Numbered from the stretch's first letter, positions 43,802-54,951 are shown. The stretch: DNA of 64,000 nucleotides from Uloborus plumipes (GCA_038373865.1 JAXGGA010001026.1:1-64000), one strand, 5' to 3'. The notes: generated by a model from the letters alone, not told the origin. Program-made: numbers and translations.

Positions 43802-45699
43802 CAGTGGTTGGAAAAACTACATATTTTTTGTAGCGAACTACAACTACAACTACTTTCTTATAAATGTAGTTAACTACAGCTACAACTACTTTTTTTTTAA
43901 TGTAGCGCGCTACACTACTTTTGAAAAGTAGTCGCTACTTCGCTACTTTTCAAAAACATATGAGAAAAAAAATTGAATTTTCATTGTAGGAATTTAATTT
44001 TGAGTTTCAAGGGGGTTGGCAAGGGCGTAGCTAGGGGGGTACAGCTGCACCCCCTAAATCAGAGTCAATGAGAGGTCACTCTGACCTCCCATTTTATTTA
44101 TTTTTTTGACAAACGATTTTGTCCCCTTTCCTGCTTTTCATTGTAACATGCTGATGCAGACAAATAAGTTCGTATTTTATTACTCGGTGAAATTTGGAAT
44201 TTCATTCGGTCATTGAGAGTCTCCCCCCCCCCCCTTCGCCTCCTCTCCCACCAATAAATTTTAAGTCCTTGGCGCCACATCAGAAAATCAGCTTCATTCT
44301 TTACCTAACACGGATCCTTGTACCAAACCCAAATTTGTCTTTTAGCATGAAAACAACTTTTTTAATCTGAGTATGCGAAGAATAAAAATTTTAGGGTGAA
44401 ATATTATAAGTAAGCTTGCCTGTTTTTGAGGAGAAAATTTTTAATTTACCGAATGAAACTCAGAACTTTACTGAATGATTAAAAAAATGCATTCTTATCT
44501 ATGTCTACCAAAAGAGACGTGAGGCATCACAAAAATGAATAAATTAATTAATTGAAGAAAAAAAATAAAATAAAATGAAGTTCAGCCTTGCAATACTGTC
44601 TCACTGTTTTCAAATTTCATCAGCCAATTTGTATCGGATAAGAACTTTTTGGGAGGTCACAGTGACCTCCTATTGGGGTGCCACTGCTTGCACCCCCCTA
44701 ACGTGAGTCCTGGCTACGCCCTTGGGGAGTTGGGTCTCGGTCTGAACACCATCCCTATTAATACGCCACCGATAAAATGAAATGAAAACGTTTTTCCAAT
44801 TGTGTCAAATGATGTCAAAAATATTTAATAATTGATTTTTATTATTTTAATATTTTTCAATACTCCGTCACTAAAGAAGCAAAACTAAAGAAATATGAAA
44901 AACATACTAAACGGTACTAGTATTCATTATGAAATATTAATAAATAAGCTATCTGAAGTGTGAAACATAACTAAAAATGCTTAACTTACTTCAATATGCA
45001 GTTTTAAATTGTATGCGGATGACTTAGAAACAGAAAGTTTTTTGTTCAAAGTGCAAAGTTTGCACGAAAATCATTTCAATAACTGTGAAGTATTTATTAT
45101 ACGCCGGCCAGGGCAGCTCGATATTGTCATCTTCTATCAAATTTGTATCCTCTTCTATTAAAATTGCTGCCATGTTTGGTGGACATTGGAACAATAATCC
45201 AATTGAGCATTGAGCGCTAAAGCATTCATTTACATGACATTCTCGGTTGCTATAAAACACTAACACTCAGTTATCGCTCATTCATAAATTTTCTTTCCTC
45301 AGCCATACACTATATTCAATGCAAATATTGGCGGAATATGAAAATGTTGACGCCAAAGAAACCAATGCCGTCTAACATATAGAACTTATGGCGTCAAAAT
45401 GATATGCCTGAGATCAGCTCGAATTTGTATGATTCGTTTTTCTCACTGCTTTCGCAAAGGAAATCGTGTACGATATGCGCCATTTAGACGCGATTGAATC
45501 TTTTTTTTTTTTCTGTGTGTTTTTTTTTTTGCTCCATTAGAAAGTAGTTTTATGAAATCGCTACAAACTACAACATTTTTGTATCGCGCTACTCACTACA
45601 CTACTTTTTTTAAAAAGTAGTGCGCTACACTACAAACTACTAAAAAATGTAGCTACTACAGTAGTTTCGCTACTTGTAGCGCGCTACTTCCGACCACTG
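43802..45699. mobile_element. hAT-like ACTACAACTAC family, copy B, TSD TCTCCGAC
   Basis: Perfect octamers TCTCCGAC at 43794-43801 and 45700-45707. The ends and the ACTAC/GTAGT-rich subterminal blocks match copy A (30190-32125). It holds a different passenger, the 705-bp element at 44020-44724, where copy A holds a Helitron. The remaining interior (44740-45540) is AT-rich; the 80-codon minus frame at 45024-45266 is unrecognised. Confidence 0.9.
44020..44724. mobile_element. Intact GGAGGTCAC-family element, CAAGGGCGTAGC ends
   Basis: The inverted ends are CAAGGGCGTAGCTAGG and CAAGGGCGTAGCCAGG. Flanks GGGGGTTGG (44011-44019) and GGGAGTTGG (44725-44733) form a probable 9-bp duplication with one mismatch. 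Subterminal GAGGTCACTCTGACCTCC and GGAGGTCACAGTGACCTCC are palindromic words that also mark the copies at 2578-3256 and 16925-17350. The superfamily is uncertain (an 8-9-bp duplication fits hAT, MULE or Merlin). It does not code. Confidence 0.7.
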
Positions 45700-45707
45700 T
45701 CTCCGAC

Positions 45708-48700
45708 ACGTTCATTTTTTGCTATTCGTTCTGAGGTAAAACTTATGCAACACTTCTGAATCGAATGTTGTTGACGACCTTTTAGAACCTTTTTATGTTT
45801 TTCTTTGTGGTTTTCTTATTTGAATTTGATCTTTACCATTTTCTTCTTGCTTTTCAACGTTGGTGGTTTCCTCTAAAAAGTTCTTCCTAAGTGGTTGTAC
45901 TTTTTTCTTTTTAAGAGGCTTTTAGGCGAAAGTTTTTGCTCTAATGAAGACCAATCAGTTCTTTAAGAATCTGCTCTTGCAGTTGTGATTTCTTTAAGAA
46001 TATTTTAGTGGTCATGAATGTTGAAAAGAATATCCTGGGACATAACGTGGACCCTTTGGGACCTTCCTCATGCTTCGATCATTTGGAGTAGGAGTGAAGC
46101 CTTTGAAATGTGTCCCTGCATTCTGATTCTGACCTATCACTGTCAAGTCAACACTAGCTATTATGACCCGTTCTCCACCTATGTTAGAGCAAAATCCATT
46201 TTAATTTTGACCGAAAACTCTCTTTTTTAGCTTCAAGCTACAGAATTAAGCCACAGAACAGTAAATATATTGCTGGTTCATATTTTTTATGTTACAACTG
46301 AAATAGCATAAAATGGCATCGTTTTGTCCTCTTCGTTTCTGTGAACTGTCGTTAAGCACACGTACATTAGAAGTTTACACTCCAATTTCAATTTTGCTCA
46401 ATGGTTCCACTTAGTATTTACAGACTATCTAATCTTTCTATTATTTTCACACGTTGTTGCGCATTTTGATGCAATAAGATTAGAAAGTGGACAGTGTACA
46501 ATTTTTGGTGGGCATGTTAATGGCACCACGATCTTAAATCTTCGGGCAAAAGTCAAGATTACGCGCAGAAGTTTGGCAATCGTCCAGAGAAGAGTGACAC
46601 TCGCCAAAAATAGACTCGCTTTTCTTACTCCTAATCAAAAACAGATCTGCATTTCGTGCTGCAGAAACCAACAATCGGAGAAAAACTTCACTGGAACGGA
46701 AATGCATTGAATAACATTCTTAGCTACAAAAGACTCCTTTTTGAAAACCAATCGCTTTCTGATTGGAGCGTAGATGAAAATGTTTTTTTTTTTTTTTTTT
46801 TTTTGAAACAGAATTTGCTATTTTTACTGACGGTGGCACAACATGACAAGTGTTTTCTTTTTTTAGCCATTGTGTAGTTATTATTATTATTTTTTTTTAT
46901 GGATCTTAGTGAAGTTCGTGGTGTTAATTGTTTTGTAATGAAGCCCAGAATGTCTAATCCGTAAAATAAGGAAACTTCATCAGCTTTAAAACTGTTCCAC
47001 TTTAATTTCTCTCGTGTAATTTAACCTCAGCGTAAACACAACTTTTACTTCAACTTTTCAGAAAAATTACGTAATAAGTTAAGATCTCGACAATTTGATC
47101 TGCAATTAATTTCTGATGCGAAGAACGTTAATTTGGCGTGCTATCATTTGCGGCAAGTTTCATTATGAATTAACTATCAAGCAATAAATAACCTAAGCCT
47201 TGTGATATTTTCAAATGTTGGAAGTTTTGAAAAATCGGCTCAAAAGTTCGTATTTATCTTTTCAAAGTCTTCGATTTTAAAAAGGAAATAAAATAAAATG
47301 AAAAGAACAAAATGGATTGGGAACACCATTTCCTCGGCCCCACAAAAACCCTTAAATTTCTAGTTTGCGTTATTTTAGCATTCTTTTGTTGTGATACTCA
47401 GGGCTACAGAGTCGGGGGGATAATAACAAACTCTGACATCAACTCCAGAAAGTTTAGAGCTTCTAAATCTCACTTCTCTTTATTCCAAATATATTTGACT
47501 CCCACTCCTTGACTCCGACTGTGACTCCGTAGCTATGGCAGCAATGTAGACTCGGAGAGAACGACTCTTGAAATTTTAAAGGCCAGACCCAGAATTCAGC
47601 TCCGTAGCTCTGATCATACTGTTCCGATACTTTCTCTGCTTCAGATTTTGTGTCAACATGCTTGTATTTTTTTTTTTTTCAAAGATAACAGCAGTAAATT
47701 CTACAAAATTTATCTCATTCTCATTAAAACACAAAATAAGAGGGAAAAAATCAGAGAGGAACCTAGGTAAAATTTCAAACAAACCGTTGTTTGTTATTAT
47801 ACATTTAGGCGATTAAAATTGGATCTTGAAAGTGGACCTCGCTCCTCTTCTTCTAACTTTTCATATCGCCGCCGTTGCAGTACTTTCTCTTCATCACATT
47901 TCCCACGTTCACCGGAAACAAATCCCCCCTCTTAAACTGTGAAAGAAAAGAGGGGAGGACATTTCGAATAAAATGGAGCGCGGAAACGGTGTGCTCCAAT
48001 TTTGCGAGGAGCTCGAGAAGTTGGTTAGATGATTTTTTTTTTCTTATTACAAAATGTTTATGCCTTTTCGTATTCTCCTATATTAGGAGAACTTACTTTG
48101 ACTATCTTTGAAAGGGAAGGGATGTACTCTGAGACTTTTGTTGTCCTGTAGAATTTAGATGTGGCACCCGGATCACCGAGAACCCAATTAAATTGTGTGC
48201 TTAAGGAACCAATAGTTTGTTCAATGGCAAATCTGTTCAAACTGATTTAGCAAGGAAGACGGAAAAAAAAACGGCCTATTCAGACAAATTAATGCGTAAT
48301 TCACGACAGGGAAGGATTGTGCAGATTTGACTACTAGTAGAGATACCAGCACATTGCTCCTGTGCAGAGCCAATTTTGAGAGCTCAATGTGACCTTCCAA
48401 ATATTTTCCCGAGAATTTTGTCTTACGATACCGTAAATCTAAACTCAATATTGCCCTAGTGCGTTTTTTTTCTTTACTTTCTTTACGAGTTTCTGATGGT
48501 TCTTCTAGTTCAAATTTTGCCGAATGTATACTATTCGCAGGCATTCGGCAAAATTTCGAACTCATTCTGCGAATTCAGAGTTTACTCACTTCCAAAAATT
48601 TGTTCGGGGGAACCTCTGCCCTTGATTTATTCTCGTCGCTGTGGATTCTGCTTTGGGAAACGAGGTTATTTGTCGTGCCCTGTTGTCTTGTCATGTCGAG

Positions 48701-49797
48701 TTGCCTAATTAGAGTTTTTCTGATTGTTCTGGTTGACTTCCATTCAGCAAGCAAATAGGTGTGAGCTAGCTACCACCCATAAAAGTTCGTTAAGAAGATG
48801 CAGCTGAACTGCTTCGTAAAGAATCACAAAATAAATTTTTTGTTTAATAAACCTATTGAAATTTTTAAGCGATTAAACACGACAAAAAGCGGATAACCAT
48901 ACTGCCGAAAATTTAAAGTCACAAGATGATGATTGATATATTCAAGTCTTTGAAAAATGATTAATGTTTGTGTTTCAGAACTTTCAAAATCAATTATTGT
49001 AATTTTGTGGAAATGTATGACGCAATCGTAAGAAGCGATTCATCTTTTGTAAGTGTTTCGTTTTGTCTGGAATAAACTAACAAACATCAGCACACTAGCA
49101 ACTGTATTTATAATCGCTTTTTTTTTTTTTTTTTTTGTAATACTCTACTGTCTTCTACCGGTTACTGCTGTTATAATGATATGCATTAATGTCGTAAAAG
49201 ATATTCTGTTCTACGTCGTCACAGAATCTTCCAGTTTTTTTCCTCCAGTTTAACGTTTTCTCGACCAGAGCAATTTCTCTCTCATTGCAGTCAAACAATA
49301 TTTTATTTTAAATGCCTTGAATTTTACTCTTGAACCAGAATATCCGAGGTAACGTCATCCCTCATAATACCAAAATGTATTTCTCGGCCATCGCAGAAAT
49401 AAGAAAATGTTGATGCCTTAGGCAATAACAGTCCAATAGTATAGAGGCCCACATATTATCAATTTTTCATTGCTGTATGATTTATCCAACCGACAATTCA
49501 AGTTGTTCTTGACTCTTTCCACTATATCGAACCCTCAGTTTTGTTTGTTATATCTGTTAGCCTATTTTAATCCCCAGTAGTAATTTAAAGTAAATATCTC
49601 TCCATACCTCTTGTGTAATTTAAAATGCTAACAGCGCGAGCGCGCGCGTTCTGCTTGTAGGAGTTCATTTACATTAGTGCCAAACTTTTCGCACTCTTTG
49701 AAGAATGAAGATTTTCTCACGGCACTCCTGTCCATCTCTATCTGATGCTGTGGACACTTCTCTGCACCCCAGTGTTTCAAGACACATAGTTTGGCAC
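45708..49797. other. No supported gene; scattered fragments only
   Basis: AT-rich DNA with a 19-nt T-run at about 46785 and another at 49117. The block 47400-47630 contains GACTCCCACTCCTTGACTCC-type sequence of the degenerate repeat family at 62998. A 19/20-bp inverted repeat lies at 48508-48561. Open frames such as 48221-48565 (minus, 114 codons) have no recognisable features. Confidence 0.45.
48508..48561. repeat. Inverted repeat, 19/20-bp arms, 15-nt spacer
   Basis: GTTCAAATTTTGCCGAATG (48508-48526) and CATTCGGCAAAATTTCGAAC (48542-48561) are reverse complements apart from a single-base indel. The function is unknown; a transcript would form a stable stem-loop. Confidence 0.85.
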
Positions 49798-49992
49798 AAA
49801 GGCGGATCCAGTTTCTTGTTCAGGGAGGGGGTCTTATTCGAAAACGGAGGGGTTAAAGTGCAATTTTTGTGCGAAAACGGGGGTATTTTGCGACTTTTTC
49901 GAAGTATAAGTGCTAAAAATACAGCTTTAGACTATATTTAGTCGTTTAAGGGAGGGGCTCAAAACCTTCCTTCCCCTCTGGATCCGTGCCTG
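49798..49992 (-). mobile_element. GCGGATCCA-end MITE (copy 3, opposite orientation)
   Basis: It starts CAAAGGCGGATCCAG and ends CTGGATCCGTGCCTG. The interior carries GCGAAAACGGGGGTATTTTG, the reverse complement of the word shared by the copies at 13678 and 22466. The flanking octamers GTTTGGCA and GTTAGCTA match at only five of eight positions, so the duplication is eroded or the border is off. Confidence 0.7.
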
Positions 49993-51218
49993 GTTAGCTA
50001 GTAGCATGTTCCTGACCCAGATTGCACACGTTGTATAGAAACGTTTCATGAACGCTTTGAAATGGTTGCCATAACGTGAACAAACATTTTAAAACGTTTT
50101 TTTTATTATTAAAATTTAGAACAAGTGAAGACAATTTTTAAAAATTCTGTCTTTAGAGAGTGCATTTCTGGTTTACTCTTTTTCGGGTCAGAAAGTTCAT
50201 TTTATTTATGTTATAATTCTTCAGAGTAATTAACCAGCACATGTAACCGTATTAAGAAATTTTCAAATGTAGGGGGAAAAGAGGATCCTTTCTAGCAGAA
50301 TTTTCGACATACTTCTGCATATGACACAGGATTTTCGCTGAAGGCAAGATTTATCAAATATCTAAGTGCCAATTATGGACTCATGTTACGTCCTCTACCA
50401 GAAACTTCATTTGGATGCATTATTGTTCGTGGATTTAATTCTTGTTTATTTCACTCAAAACTTAGTTACCGTATTTTCGCGCACGTGCCACCACAAGTGC
50501 CAGTGCTGTGTTGTTTTGTTGCTCAACAGATGGGAAAAGGGGGATGTGTTCGCTTTATAACCTTCCCTTATTCTTCAGGGGAGGAGAGACCCGATTCCCA
50601 GAAAAATACTCCCCGAACCTGTGCCAGGACATCTGTCGGGAGGGAGGGACTGCCACCTGCAACCTCTCTCATTCACTTTCTCGGGAGCGGATTGCCAGAG
50701 AAAAAGAAAAAACTCGGCCTCCCCTCACATCTTCTCTGGAATAGAGAAAATTGGGTCAGGGGAGCTCGAGAGAAAGTCACCCTTTTGATTTCCCGGATCT
50801 TCCTCATCAAATTGTCATAATATTTTCTTTTTTTTTCTTTATGAGCTAACTTTGAATTCAAAAAGAAAATAAAAGAGAAGGAAAAGTTTCGACCCAATTG
50901 CCCTTATACGAGTAGCTGAATGGAAATTGAAATTCCTACATTTGGGGGTCTTGCAAAGCTGCTTAAGATTCTGCTATATTAAAACAATCAAGACGAACAA
51001 AATAAACAGCAACTGATATCAGGGCTTAATGTCTGTATTAAAATTTTATTCTTCAGGACTTGTTTTTTCTCCTAACTGGCCTAAATTATGTTCTATATAT
51101 AACATTTCTCGTAAAAATTGGAAAGTATACAGTAGATGAAGCTTGAGTTGTCATGCAAGTTATGTTCTGATAGCGATCAGTTTACAGATAGATAGTTTTC
51201 TGGTACTAAAATGTACAC
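49993..51218. other. No supported gene
   Basis: AT-rich, with a GC-richer block at 50560-50800 that gives rise to overlapping open frames on both strands (the longest is 145 codons on plus, 50383-50820). Their sequences are low in structure and rich in Arg/Gly/Pro, as expected from base composition, and match nothing I know. Confidence 0.45.
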
Positions 51219-51622
51219 CGTTGCACAGTGTTTCGATTAGTGTAAGCTAGGTGGACAAAAGTCAAGCTCGGAATTCTAAAATTCGGCATTGGGATAATGT
51301 CAACAATACACCAAAACATGATACTTCATTATTTGTTTATGTCTAACTCACTTCCGCCAGGGGAATATTAAGGGCTGAAGCTACGTATTTCTTTGTTTTA
51401 GAATAAAGCAATTGAGTTCTAGACATCATTTTAAGTACATAAAATTTAAGCTTTCCGAATTTTATATGATTTAATTGTTCAAGATGGGTGTTATTTATAC
51501 TGGTAAGTGCGAGTTTTGCCTAATTAAATTATTCTATCTGATAATTAAGTAATATTAAGAAAAACATTTTAAGATGGACAAAATAATTTTGCTTGTTTCG
51601 AAACTTTCACGTGACGGGAAAC

Positions 51623-51974
51623 CAGAGCCTGATTACCGCAGGGGCACACGGGGCACAAGCCCCTCTGCTTAGAGTTCAGGGGGGCCCAAAATCCCCTTAC
51701 TTTATCCAACGCATCCTAAATGCTAAATGCCAACTGTATATTTTACTATTAATTGTAAATGCGTTTTGTGTACGTCGACATATGTATTTTTGTAATAATA
51801 ATTTGATAACATTATTATAATTATTTTTTTAAGTTTTATCTTTGCACAAAACTTTTATTTCATTCTGGTATTGTAAGAATTTTTTTACTCGTCACACGTA
51901 ACTGATATGAGAAGGGGGCGGGGCCCTGAAATAGATATGTGCCCCATGTCCAACGTCAGAATGATCGGGCTCTG
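51623..51974. mobile_element. hAT-like MITE, CAGAGCC ends, 8-bp TSD CGGGAAAC, nested
   Basis: Perfect octamers CGGGAAAC at 51615-51622 and 51975-51982. The ends are CAGAGCCTGATTACCGCAGG and, inverted, CAGAGCCCGATCATTCTGAC. Inner GGGGCACACGGGGCAC matches, inverted, GTGCCCCATGTCC. It lies inside the Transib-like element and so inserted after it. Confidence 0.88.
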
Positions 51975-52206
51975 CGGGAAACACTTGTCCCTGGGCTAAA
52001 TTCTCTGTATACAATAGCTGCGCCTTTCCCATTATTAATAAGCCGTATTTTGGGCAGCACACTCGAGTACAACATATTTTTTTCTAGAGTACTTTCTTTC
52101 GAGCAGGGATTTCTTTGAAGAATGGTTGAAGCCCCCAAAAGGAGAAAAAAACTATATTCTCTTCGAAATCTTTTCTTCTAAATTTAATTTTGAAAACCTT
52201 ACATAG

Positions 52207-52443
52207 GACTCTGAAAGAAAACCCAGGAAAAAATTAGCTAACTATTCCTCCGAAATTTCTGATAAATGGGTCGCTGCGGGAAAATCAAAGCAACGTTTTT
52301 TGGCAACTAATGCAAACTGGCTGGACAAAGACATAAAATTCGAAGTTGAATGTGCTGTACCGCAACCTTTCACATCATTTCAAGATTCTCCTAATATAAG
52401 AAGAACGTGTGAAAAATTTGAGCTCTTATCCAGAAATATGTAA
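52207..52443 (+). other. 78-codon open frame without start inside the Transib-like element
   Basis: The frame is open from an in-frame TAG at 52204-52206 to a TAA at 52441-52443 and reads ERKPRKKLANYSSEISDKW, then WLDKDIKFEVECAVPQPF and RRTCEKFELLSRNM. It has no initiating Met, but CTTACATAG just before it has the form of a splice acceptor. Its composition is ordinary for protein, unlike nearby chance frames. I do not recognise it. It could be a piece of the element's own lost transposase, a captured host exon or chance. It ends about 50 bp before the right terminus. Confidence 0.35.
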
Positions 52444-52957
52444 AAATGACGAAAAATAATTTTGTCCAGCTAGCTAACATTAATCGAAACACTGTGCGTT
52501 GTACAAATTTTATCAAAAATGCACTCCATTCACTTTTCTGGCTTGATCCTATATCGGATCTCTGTGAGATTTAATAAGGCTACCGAAAAGGATTAGACAC
52601 GTTGCGGTGTTATTCTATTTCCTCAAAAACTCTTTCCTTTCTTTATTCCCCCCCCCCCCTACAAATTTCGATGAAATCTTTGCCCCATGACAGCATTTGT
52701 TCCCAGCTAAGGTACTCTACTCGAAGGTGATGCAACTTTTTTTTTTCTTATTTAGAACCTCTTGTTTGTAACCTAAAATTATTTTTTTTTGAGGCTTAAT
52801 TTCTATTTCCAACGCTCAATTAAAAGTTTTTTTTTGCTTGTGTATGTGTCAGTTTTCTTTTCTTAATCTGAACTCTCATGCTCCTTACTCGATTTTTTAA
52901 GGCGATTTATCCTTGCTGAGATCTAATAAAATTGACATCGCAAGCTTGTACACTTAC

Positions 52958-53184
52958 AAATAAACATATTTTAATCTTTCATCAATAATTACCCTTTCAG
53001 TGTTTCCTTGCAATGGAAATTTAAAACTACGAGAGAAATTTCCTTTTTCCTTCTTCATTCCTTGTAAAGTTTTCAAAATTTTGGCGACTGAATTTAGAAT
53101 TTCTGAATTAAGTCGGAGGTTGGCCATCTGAAAAGAGCTCTGCTTTTCTGATTCATCTAGCTTAAAATCATCTTTGCCAGGACC
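52958..53184 (-). CDS. Weak candidate internal exon on minus strand
   Basis: On the minus strand this block is preceded by TGTACTTTGCAG (acceptor-like) and followed by GTAAGTGTAC (donor consensus). The open frame through it encodes 75 residues plus two bases: GPGKDDFKLDESEKQSSFQM, then ANLRLNSEILNSVAKILKTL, then FSRSFKFPLQGNTERVIIDE. Codon and residue composition look like real protein (mixed charged and amphipathic). No domain is recognised. The pyrimidine tract before the acceptor is short, and no neighbouring exon was found, so this may be a mobile-element relic or chance. Confidence 0.3.
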
Positions 53185-53680
53185 CTGCAAAGTACATGTC
53201 ATACATTCCGGGACCGCGGCGGGAGATCTATCCTTGTGGATAATTTGTGCGAACGACTGATTACTTATGGCAGGAAGAACTACACGGTTTTGCATCTCGA
53301 AATGAATGCACACCGTTGTTTACCGATTCAGTCTCGGTTGTGTAATCTCAAGAATGAGAATCTTGGCGGAGAAAGCCGATTCCGACTCTCCCTCCTCGTT
53401 GTCTTGTCGCACTTGTTGGATTGTGTTGCAACGCGTGGCCCGGGGCGTCTCTGTGCACCTGTCTACATTCCGAAAGTGAAAACGCAGCCTACTTTCGAAA
53501 CTCGGGGCACGTTCGAAATCTCGGTCACGGTATGATTCTCGCGCTAGGAATCTATCGGGCACGCTCCGAAAAGGTCAAATCAAGGTCAAGAAGATTCTCC
53601 GGTGAACACCCGCAGGAAGATGGACTCTGGACACTTGTTGCTCATCTGCCTTCTTGAGCTACATTGATACTTTTGTTTTC
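53185..53680. promoter_or_regulatory. CpG-rich island with DR5 AGGTCA pair
   Basis: The stretch is CpG-rich (CGGGACCGCGGCGGGAG near 53209, CGCGTGGCCCGGGGCGTCTC near 53432) and looks unique. AGGTCA at 53572-53577 and 53583-53588 form a direct repeat with a 5-bp gap, and the second lies in TCAAGGTCA, the extended half-site known for FTZ-F1/ERR-type receptors. It adjoins the candidate minus-strand exon. Candidate regulatory element only. Confidence 0.3.
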
Positions 53681-53877
53681 ATTCCGGCCAGCAGGTTAGT
53701 GCTGCGGAGAAAACAACATGCTGTAGAAAGAGGCAAGTAGTAACAGTTCAGTTGAGGTCAATTCATGCATATGAAAGAGGGCGGGAAGCACATCGAGAAA
53801 GCCCACTGTAACTCGAAAAATATTCCTACGATTAACAACAGCTGTGAAAGCTAACAGATTGGAGAATATTTTGCGAC

Positions 53878-53922
<45 letters not shown>

Positions 53923-53927
53923 TATAT
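53878..53927 (+). repeat. Poly(A) plus (TA)n tract
   Basis: About 30 A residues run directly into about ten TA units, immediately before the hAT-like left end at 53928. Confidence 0.95.
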
Positions 53928-54951
53928 CAGTAGCGAGGCGTGACTTCAAGCGTCAGTCATCGCTAACTTTCAGGTCCCAAAAGAAATATACCAGACCAAA
54001 TGTTTCGCTCAGGGGTGTTTGTGATAAGAAATTTCTGAAAATTTTGGGCTGCCGTTTCCGAAATTTAATTTTTCAGTTTTCGGAAATTTTATTTCCGTTG
54101 AAGCAGGAAATTCTCCTCACACAATAAATGAAGTATACTTTAAAATGATAAAAATCATTCATGTTGTTTTTATGAGTTTTAAAACTAAAAATTTCAACTT
54201 ACCTTGTAAAAATCTTGGTTCACAGATGCTTCTTTTTCAATTTGAAAAGTTCAAGCTTGCTGAAATGCAAAGCTCGAACGGCAACGCGCAATACTTTTTA
54301 TGAAAAACATTTTAATTGAAACTAAAAAGAGAGTAAAAAAACAAAACCACGCACACATATATTCGTTTTTGAAAGTTCGATGAAGTTCCAAAACACAAAA
54401 GGTAACAGTGTTTTCCCCCATGCAAAACTACTGTTGCAAACAATATTGTCTTCGACCCGTCGGGCTTATATTGGCGCCATCGTAAGATAACAATATTTTT
54501 CTACTTGAAAAAAAAATATAAAAGAATAAACGAAACAGGAGAAAAAAATCTCTACCCCTCCCCATCCAACCCCCACGATCCGCCAAAACTGAGAGTTGCC
54601 AGTAAAAACAAAATGCTTTGCACATAAAATTTCCGCGGGTAATCGCCGATGACTCGTACGACATTTAAGGGAAGCTGTGAAAGAATCTGATTGGCTGAAA
54701 TGGCTGACAAACGAAAAAAACTTGCGCGCGCACACACAAAACCGATGCGATATCTTTAGCGATGACTGAAGGTCACGCCTAATCGTTTACTCAACAGATG
54801 GCACCACTAAAATAAAATTATTTGGAATATTAAATGATCCGAAAAAATAATCTGAAAATAAAATTTTAAAAACTTTAATTCTTCCAGTGCAAAACGGGGT
54901 TTGCCTTCAGGTCATCGGCGAATCGTTCGATGACTTGAGGCCTCGCTACTG
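53928..54951. mobile_element. hAT-like element inserted in an AT microsatellite, TSD ATATATAT
   Basis: The ends CAGTAGCGAGGCGTGAC and, inverted, CAGTAGCGAGGCCTCAAG share CAGTAGCGAGGC. ATATATAT flanks both sides; because the target is a TA microsatellite the duplication cannot be distinguished from the repeat, but (TA)n on both sides is what an insertion into such a tract would leave. The interior (CTGCCGTTTCCGAAATTT near 54049) has no transposase frame. Length 1024 bp. Confidence 0.75.

Larger units (their letters stand above)
51224..52496. mobile_element. Transib-like element with RSS-like ends, 5-bp TSD CGTTG
   Basis: CGTTG lies at 51219-51223 and 52497-52501. The inverted ends agree at 34 of 37 positions. 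Each starts with CACAGTG (51224-51230; inverted at 52490-52496), has a 24-bp spacer, then ACAAAA (51255-51260; inverted at 52460-52465). Transib transposons, relatives of the RAG1 recombinase, are known for 5-bp GC-rich duplications and CACWRTG ends resembling V(D)J recombination signals (CACAGTG, 12/23 bp, ACAAAAACC). A later hAT-like MITE (51623-51974) sits inside, so the original length was about 0.9 kb: too short for a transposase. It contains an unrecognised open frame at 52207-52443. Confidence 0.75.

Noticed and set aside
49630..49650. GCGCGAGCGCGCGCG run as a CpG island
   Set aside because: A 15-bp GC dinucleotide run alone; the surroundings are AT-rich.
50383..50820. 145-codon plus-strand open frame
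   Set aside because: It spans a GC-richer block, has overlapping frames on both strands, shows no domain or splice context, and its residue make-up follows base composition.
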